The notes under the pieces are model-generated. The model saw only the letters and a program-made list of their open reading frames with translations, was not told where the DNA came from and did no database searches. From contig JACJYQ010000001.1 of NCBI GenBank assembly GCA_020636025.1, positions 682,001 to 746,000 of the forward strand: a stretch of 64,000 bases of DNA, read 5' to 3'. This stretch comes from Lewinellaceae bacterium. Its GTDB lineage: Bacteria; Bacteroidota; Bacteroidia; Chitinophagales; Saprospiraceae. Positions 60,788-64,000 of this stretch are shown here, piece after piece (positions within the stretch are counted from its first letter, which is position 1; each line of letters begins with the position of its first letter). Both the position numbers and the translations under genes were made by a program.

Positions 60788-61381
60788 ATGGATATAGCAT
60801 TACACAGAAAACTGCTGGAAGATATATCTAAAGGGAAGGAGACTGCCCTGGCCGAGTTGTACGGCATATTTAAGGGAATGGTGTACAATACCGCTTTGAG
60901 TTATTTGCAGGATCAACATGCTGCCGAAGAAGTCACCCAAGATGTTTTTGTAAAGATCTACCAGGGCGCAAGCAGTTTTGAAGGAAAATCGGCGCCATCC
61001 ACCTGGATTTACAGAATCACAATTAACAAGGCTAAAGATTACCTTGATTATCAAAAGCGGCAGAAGCGTTTTGGATTCGTTTCGTCACTTTTTCCGGGTG
61101 ATGAAGCAGCCAAACCCATAGACCTGCCCGTTTTTGATCACCCGGGCGCAATTCTGGAGAACAAGGAAAATGCCAGGATTCTTTTCCAGGTTATAGACTT
61201 GTTACCAGAACAACAAAAAACAGCGTTTATACTCAGTTATGTGGAAGATCTGGCACGACAGGAAGTAGCTGACGTCATGGAGCTTTCATTAAAGGCCGTT
61301 GAATCACTGTTACAGAGAGCAAAAAACAATCTCAGGAAAAAACTGGAAGATTTTCGCCCGCAAAGCCGCAGGAATAAGTGA
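60788..61381 (+). CDS. ECF-type RNA polymerase sigma factor
   Basis: The 197-residue sigma-70 family protein has region 2 (AEEVTQDVFVKIYQGASSF, STWIYRITINKAKDYL) and region 4 (LPEQQKTAFILSYVEDLARQ, EVADVMELSLKAVESLLQRA) with an insertion between them. It starts 16 bp after the giant surface protein stop, without a terminator between, so some co-transcription is possible. The next two genes (a one-helix protein and a Spy/CnrX-like protein) look like its anti-sigma and periplasmic sensor. Confidence 0.93.
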   Translation: MDIALHRKLLEDISKGKETALAELYGIFKGMVYNTALSYLQDQHAAEEVTQDVFVKIYQGASSFEGKSAPSTWIYRITINKAKDYLDYQKRQKRFGFVSSLFPGDEAAKPIDLPVFDHPGAILENKENARILFQVIDLLPEQQKTAFILSYVEDLARQEVADVMELSLKAVESLLQRAKNNLRKKLEDFRPQSRRNK

Positions 61382-61427
61382 ATTCCAGCGTCTAATGAAT
61401 ATATGACAACAAGCAAACTCATTTATA

Positions 61428-61694
61428 ATGGAAAACTGGAAAGAAGACATACTAAACAGCATGAGAGGTGCTGAACGTGCCCAGCCAGATCCGGATGTGT
61501 ACAAACGGATTCTTGCCAGGATTGAAATCAGGGAAAAACTTGAGGTGGTTAAACGACCATACGTAGCCCTGGCAGCAGCCTGCCTGGCTTTTTTAATCAT
61601 GGCAAATGTGTATGCCATCTCTAACAACCGTGGAGTATCCCGCGGCGGGTCTTCTACCTACGATATGGAGATTGCGAACTACAACTTGTATTAA
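61428..61694 (+). CDS. Small one-helix membrane protein, putative anti-sigma factor
   Basis: The 88-residue protein has a charged N-terminal cytoplasmic part (WKEDILNSMRGAERAQPDPDVYKRILARIE), one transmembrane helix (about 44-65, YVALAAACLAFLIMANVYAI) and a short outer tail. The layout, and its place between the sigma factor and a Spy-like gene, suggest a short CnrY-type anti-sigma. No zinc-binding anti-sigma motif is present. Function is inferred from context. Confidence 0.65.
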   Translation: MENWKEDILNSMRGAERAQPDPDVYKRILARIEIREKLEVVKRPYVALAAACLAFLIMANVYAISNNRGVSRGGSSTYDMEIANYNLY

Positions 61695-61719
61695 GGTGCT
61701 GGCTGAAAACCGATTCAGT

Positions 61720-62202
61720 ATGAAAAAAACGACATTACTCACCATTGCTGTGTTCATTCTTGTGCTACTCAATTCCATCAGCATTGGTTATTTGCTGCTC
61801 AGGAAACCACCACTCCCGCCAATGCCCGGGGAAAGAAGTCCTGAACGGATCATACGGGAACTTTCTTTGGACAAGCAACAGAGCAAGGCATTTGAAGAAA
61901 TGAAAACGGCACACCATGATCAAATGTTAAAAAGCAATGACGCGTTCAGGAATGCAATGAAACAGTATTTCGAATTGTTGCGACTGGATTCCGTACCTGC
62001 CAATGAGGCTGCAGCACTTGAATCCAGGATGTTTTCAATTCAGCAGGAAAGAGCACGCATGACACTCAACCATTTTATGGAATTGAAGGATTTGTGTACT
62101 CCAGAACAGAAAGAAAAATTCAATGCCCTAATCCCAGATCTTACAACGGTAATTATGCCACCCAAAGGGCCCGAGGTGCCTCCCCGGGGTCCTCGACGGT
62201 AA
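61720..62202 (+). CDS. Spy/CpxP/CnrX-like periplasmic heavy-metal-resistance family protein
   Basis: The protein has 160 residues from ATG 61720, an N-terminal signal anchor (LLTIAVFILVLLNSISIGYLLL) and an all-helical periplasmic part: ELSLDKQQSKAFEEMKTAHH, then a long helix and LKDLCTPEQKEKFNALI, the (L-T-x-E-Q-x-x-K-F) ending of the PF13801-type fold. The C-terminus is proline-rich. CnrX relatives sense metals and hold an anti-sigma; Spy/CpxP act as chaperones for misfolded envelope proteins. HHDQM and other His/Met residues could bind metal, which is inference. An in-frame start further upstream would overlap the previous gene. Confidence 0.78.
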   Translation: MKKTTLLTIAVFILVLLNSISIGYLLLRKPPLPPMPGERSPERIIRELSLDKQQSKAFEEMKTAHHDQMLKSNDAFRNAMKQYFELLRLDSVPANEAAALESRMFSIQQERARMTLNHFMELKDLCTPEQKEKFNALIPDLTTVIMPPKGPEVPPRGPRR

Positions 62203-62204
62203 CC

Positions 62205-63116
62205 TTAATTTGAAATAACACGCCCTAAATTGGAAAGCAACTCTTCTGCAGAATGGGCAGGCGACAATTGCAGTAATTCGGAGATGGTAAGGAATATTTG
62301 TTCTGGTGTCTTTCCCGACTCCCGAATTGATTTCAATGAATCTGCACCATCTGATTTTGAAAGCTTTAGGCCACTGCCATCTGTGAGCAAGGGGTGGTGC
62401 AAAAATGGCACTTGAAGAAAAGAATTCAAACCCAGACAATTAGCTATATATTGTTGATTTCTGGTAGATGTTTCAAGGTCGTTTCCTCTTATTATATGTG
62501 TGATGCCAAAGTGTATGTCATCGGCCAGACTGGCAACCTGATAGGCCGGGATACCATCGCGGCGCCTAACGATAAAATCTGAAATTTCCGGATCGGAAGA
62601 TTTTATCCTCCAGGCTACATCTTCGTCATCAAGACTCAAATTTTGTCCTCTAAATTCTTTTGGATAATCATCCATATACCTTGCCAGCTCAGATCTTGAT
62701 TTCTTACACGCAAACAATAGATTTTTGCTTCTAAGTACTTGAAGCAGTTGAAAATACAAGTCTAATCGATTCGATTGAGACCAGCTGGTTTCAAAATCTT
62801 CTGTTGGATTGACTTTGCTGGAAATACCCGGGCCTTCATCCCAATCCAGGCCTAGCCAATGAAGACTGTCAAAAATATCCTGGACATACTCATCGCGCTT
62901 TCTGGCAGAGTCCAGATCATCTATTCGCAGCAAAATACTACCGTTGTTCAAACGGGCTGTCAACCAGTTCAGGGTAAAATTGAGTGCATTTCCCGTGTGC
63001 AGAAAACCCGAGGGAGTTGGCGCGAAGCGCAATTTGCATCCATTACCGGCCTGGCATACAAAATCCAGAAAAGCCTTTGGAAAAGCAGTGTTATTGGGCT
63101 GGCTGATTTTGCTCAA
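62205..63116 (-). CDS. Glutamyl-Q tRNA(Asp) synthetase-like protein (GluRS catalytic domain only)
   Basis: The 303-residue protein has the class I glutamyl synthetase core: RFAPTPSGFLHTGNALNF (HIGH equivalent HTGN), LLRIDDLDSARKRDEY, GLDWDEGP, FIVRRRDGIPAYQVASLADD, HIIRGNDLETSTRNQQYI and the KMSKS equivalent LKLSKSDG. It ends after about 300 residues without an anticodon-binding domain, as in GluQ-RS (YadB), which glutamylates queuosine in tRNA(Asp). The zinc cysteines typical of GluQ-RS are mostly lost: only ACKK remains of C-x-C, and no cysteine follows the tyrosine. Its first 26 bp overlap the end of the TPR lipoprotein gene. Confidence 0.87.
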   Translation of the reverse strand: MSKISQPNNTAFPKAFLDFVCQAGNGCKLRFAPTPSGFLHTGNALNFTLNWLTARLNNGSILLRIDDLDSARKRDEYVQDIFDSLHWLGLDWDEGPGISSKVNPTEDFETSWSQSNRLDLYFQLLQVLRSKNLLFACKKSRSELARYMDDYPKEFRGQNLSLDDEDVAWRIKSSDPEISDFIVRRRDGIPAYQVASLADDIHFGITHIIRGNDLETSTRNQQYIANCLGLNSFLQVPFLHHPLLTDGSGLKLSKSDGADSLKSIRESGKTPEQIFLTISELLQLSPAHSAEELLSNLGRVISN

Positions 63117-63624
63117 ATTCCTTAATCAATTCTTCTGGAGACTTCCCAAGGTTTTTCAATGCCATTTGCGCATCATCCGCGAAATCCGGATCATTGGGAT
63201 ATTTTTGAAGGAAGGCCTCATAGGTTTGCTTGGCATTTTCAAGGTCATTCAAATCATTTTCATACACAAAGCCTATCATGAAAAGTGCGGTCGGAGCTTT
63301 CTTGCTGCCTGGTACTCCTTCAGCAACCTTGCGGTATAGCTCAATTGACTTTTCAGGGAGACCAATGGTTTTAGCAAGTCCGGCAGCTTTTAGAATAACA
63401 TCTGCATATTTTTCAAGGTTGTCTTTTTCAACAAGGGGGGCCAGCTGTTCTGATGTAGCTATAAACTCTTTGGCTTTTTCTTTATCGGTAACATTCACCC
63501 CACCCATGGCCTTGTCAAGGTCTACAAGTTGCTGGGTCAGGCGAGCAGCCTTTTCAGTATCGGTTTCCTGATTGCAAGCTGAAATCAATATAGCCAGGAA
63601 CAGAAAATTACAAATGTGTTTCAT
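63091..63624 (-). CDS. TPR-containing lipoprotein
   Basis: The 177-residue protein has a lipoprotein signal (CNFLFLAILISAC, lipobox cysteine at about residue 17). The rest is helical with TPR-like units: KSIELYRKVAEGVPGSKKA, TALFMIGFVYENDLNDLENA and QTYEAFLQKYPNDPDFADDA. It resembles periplasmic scaffold or BamD/YbgF-like TPR proteins but is shorter and not assignable. It overlaps and precedes the GluQ-RS gene on the same strand. Confidence 0.8.
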   Translation of the reverse strand: MKHICNFLFLAILISACNQETDTEKAARLTQQLVDLDKAMGGVNVTDKEKAKEFIATSEQLAPLVEKDNLEKYADVILKAAGLAKTIGLPEKSIELYRKVAEGVPGSKKAPTALFMIGFVYENDLNDLENAKQTYEAFLQKYPNDPDFADDAQMALKNLGKSPEELIKEFEQNQPAQ

Positions 63625-63662
63625 ATAGTAGTCTGAAAATCAAATGCTTGAACAAAATTATA

Positions 63663-64000
63663 TCAACCCAATTTAAAATGCGGATTTTCAATTAGGCCCA
63701 ACGGGTTTCCAAACGGATCAATCACTGAGCCTACTTTAATTCCTTCGCCAACATCCATTATTTTATCACCCGGTGTTGCTCCCAAAGAAATAAGATGGGC
63801 ATAAACCTCTTCAACATTCTCTACACCCCAATAGGTTTTGTCACCGCTTCTACCCTCTCGCACTGTTGAATCCGGATCCAGGCCGAATTCAAATCCACCC
63901 ACGTTGAAACCAACATAGAAAGGCTCGTCAAAGTATGGATCTATTCCCAAAGCTTCGGAATACCATGCTTTCGCCTTTTCAAGATCAGGCGCTGCTACAA
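63663..64000 (-). CDS. VOC (glyoxalase/bleomycin-resistance-like) family protein, 5' partial
   Basis: The frame remains open to the window edge (last full codon ends at 63998), so the N-terminus is missing; at least 111 residues are visible. DLEKAKAWYSEALGIDPYF is the standard VOC opening, followed by FYVGFNVGGFEFGL and, in the second half, VENVEEVYAHLISLGAT and GSVIDPFGNPLGLIENP with metal-site-like positions. VOC members include glyoxalase I, dioxygenases and resistance proteins; which one is not clear. Confidence 0.85.
   Translation of the reverse strand, partial: VAAPDLEKAKAWYSEALGIDPYFDEPFYVGFNVGGFEFGLDPDSTVREGRSGDKTYWGVENVEEVYAHLISLGATPGDKIMDVGEGIKVGSVIDPFGNPLGLIENPHFKLG

Noticed and set aside
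1..64000. CRISPR arrays, insertion sequences, prophage or integrase genes
   Set aside because: Looked for direct repeats with spacers, transposase motifs and att-like repeats; none seen by eye.

Overview
The window looks like ordinary chromosome from a member of the Bacteroidota, probably an environmental, non-enteric lineage (Saprospiria-like is my guess, not a firm call). Four things support this. (1) Many exported proteins end in type IX secretion (T9SS) sorting domains, including one 'gliding motility-associated' type B C-terminus. (2) Promoters match the Bacteroidota -7 element TAnnTTTG, twice with a TTTG box about 20 bp upstream. (3) Start regions lack strong Shine-Dalgarno sequences. 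(4) Families such as DUF983, Bacteroidota-type TamB, DUF2520, PorT-like barrel and the short fold-III arginine decarboxylase are present. I see no rRNA, tRNA, CRISPR array, insertion sequence or prophage.

Layout. 1-9.5 kb: an NYN/cold-shock fusion (cut by the window edge), a DEAD-box helicase, saccharopine dehydrogenase, a non-coding stretch with two opposed terminators, a TonB-C/TPR protein, a PhoB/PhoR-like two-component pair split by a terminator, a T9SS Reeler-like protein, a coiled-coil membrane protein and DUF983. 9.6-21.4 kb: giant TamB, arginine decarboxylase, mini-PspC, MltD-like transglycosylase with LysM, LytTR response regulator, FtsY, then a minus-strand fdx-iscX-KdsC-like cluster. 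21.7-29.2 kb: a tandem CbxX-type AAA+ ATPase with ubiX, the parA-parB partition pair, and a stand-alone lantibiotic-dehydratase-like protein convergent with parB.

29.2-42 kb: a PorT-like barrel, two tandem secreted metzincin-like proteases, a flippase overlapping a TolB-propeller amidohydrolase, an AhpD-like protein, an orphan HlyD-type adaptor, RmuC and a GNAT acetyltransferase. 42-51.7 kb, mostly minus strand: VCBS/ASPIC T9SS protein, SRAP (HMCES-like), a trans-sulfuration PLP enzyme, FabH, DUF2520, a basic low-complexity exported protein (plus strand) and TyrRS with an altered HIGH motif. 51.8-64 kb: subtilisin-like T9SS protease, a 2002-residue T9SS type B cell-surface protein with three ~266-residue repeats, an ECF sigma/putative anti-sigma/Spy-CnrX-like operon, GluQ-RS, a TPR lipoprotein and a partial VOC protein.

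How it fits together: most genes are housekeeping (translation, partition, envelope assembly, Fe-S, fatty acid start) mixed with T9SS cargo and envelope-stress regulation. The least ordinary element is the isolated LanB-type glutamylation-domain protein without an elimination domain, cyclase or visible precursor. About 9.5 kb away lies an adaptor of the kind that normally serves peptide-exporting ABC transporters, also without its partner. Linking these two is speculation. All assignments are by eye from motifs; no database search was run.
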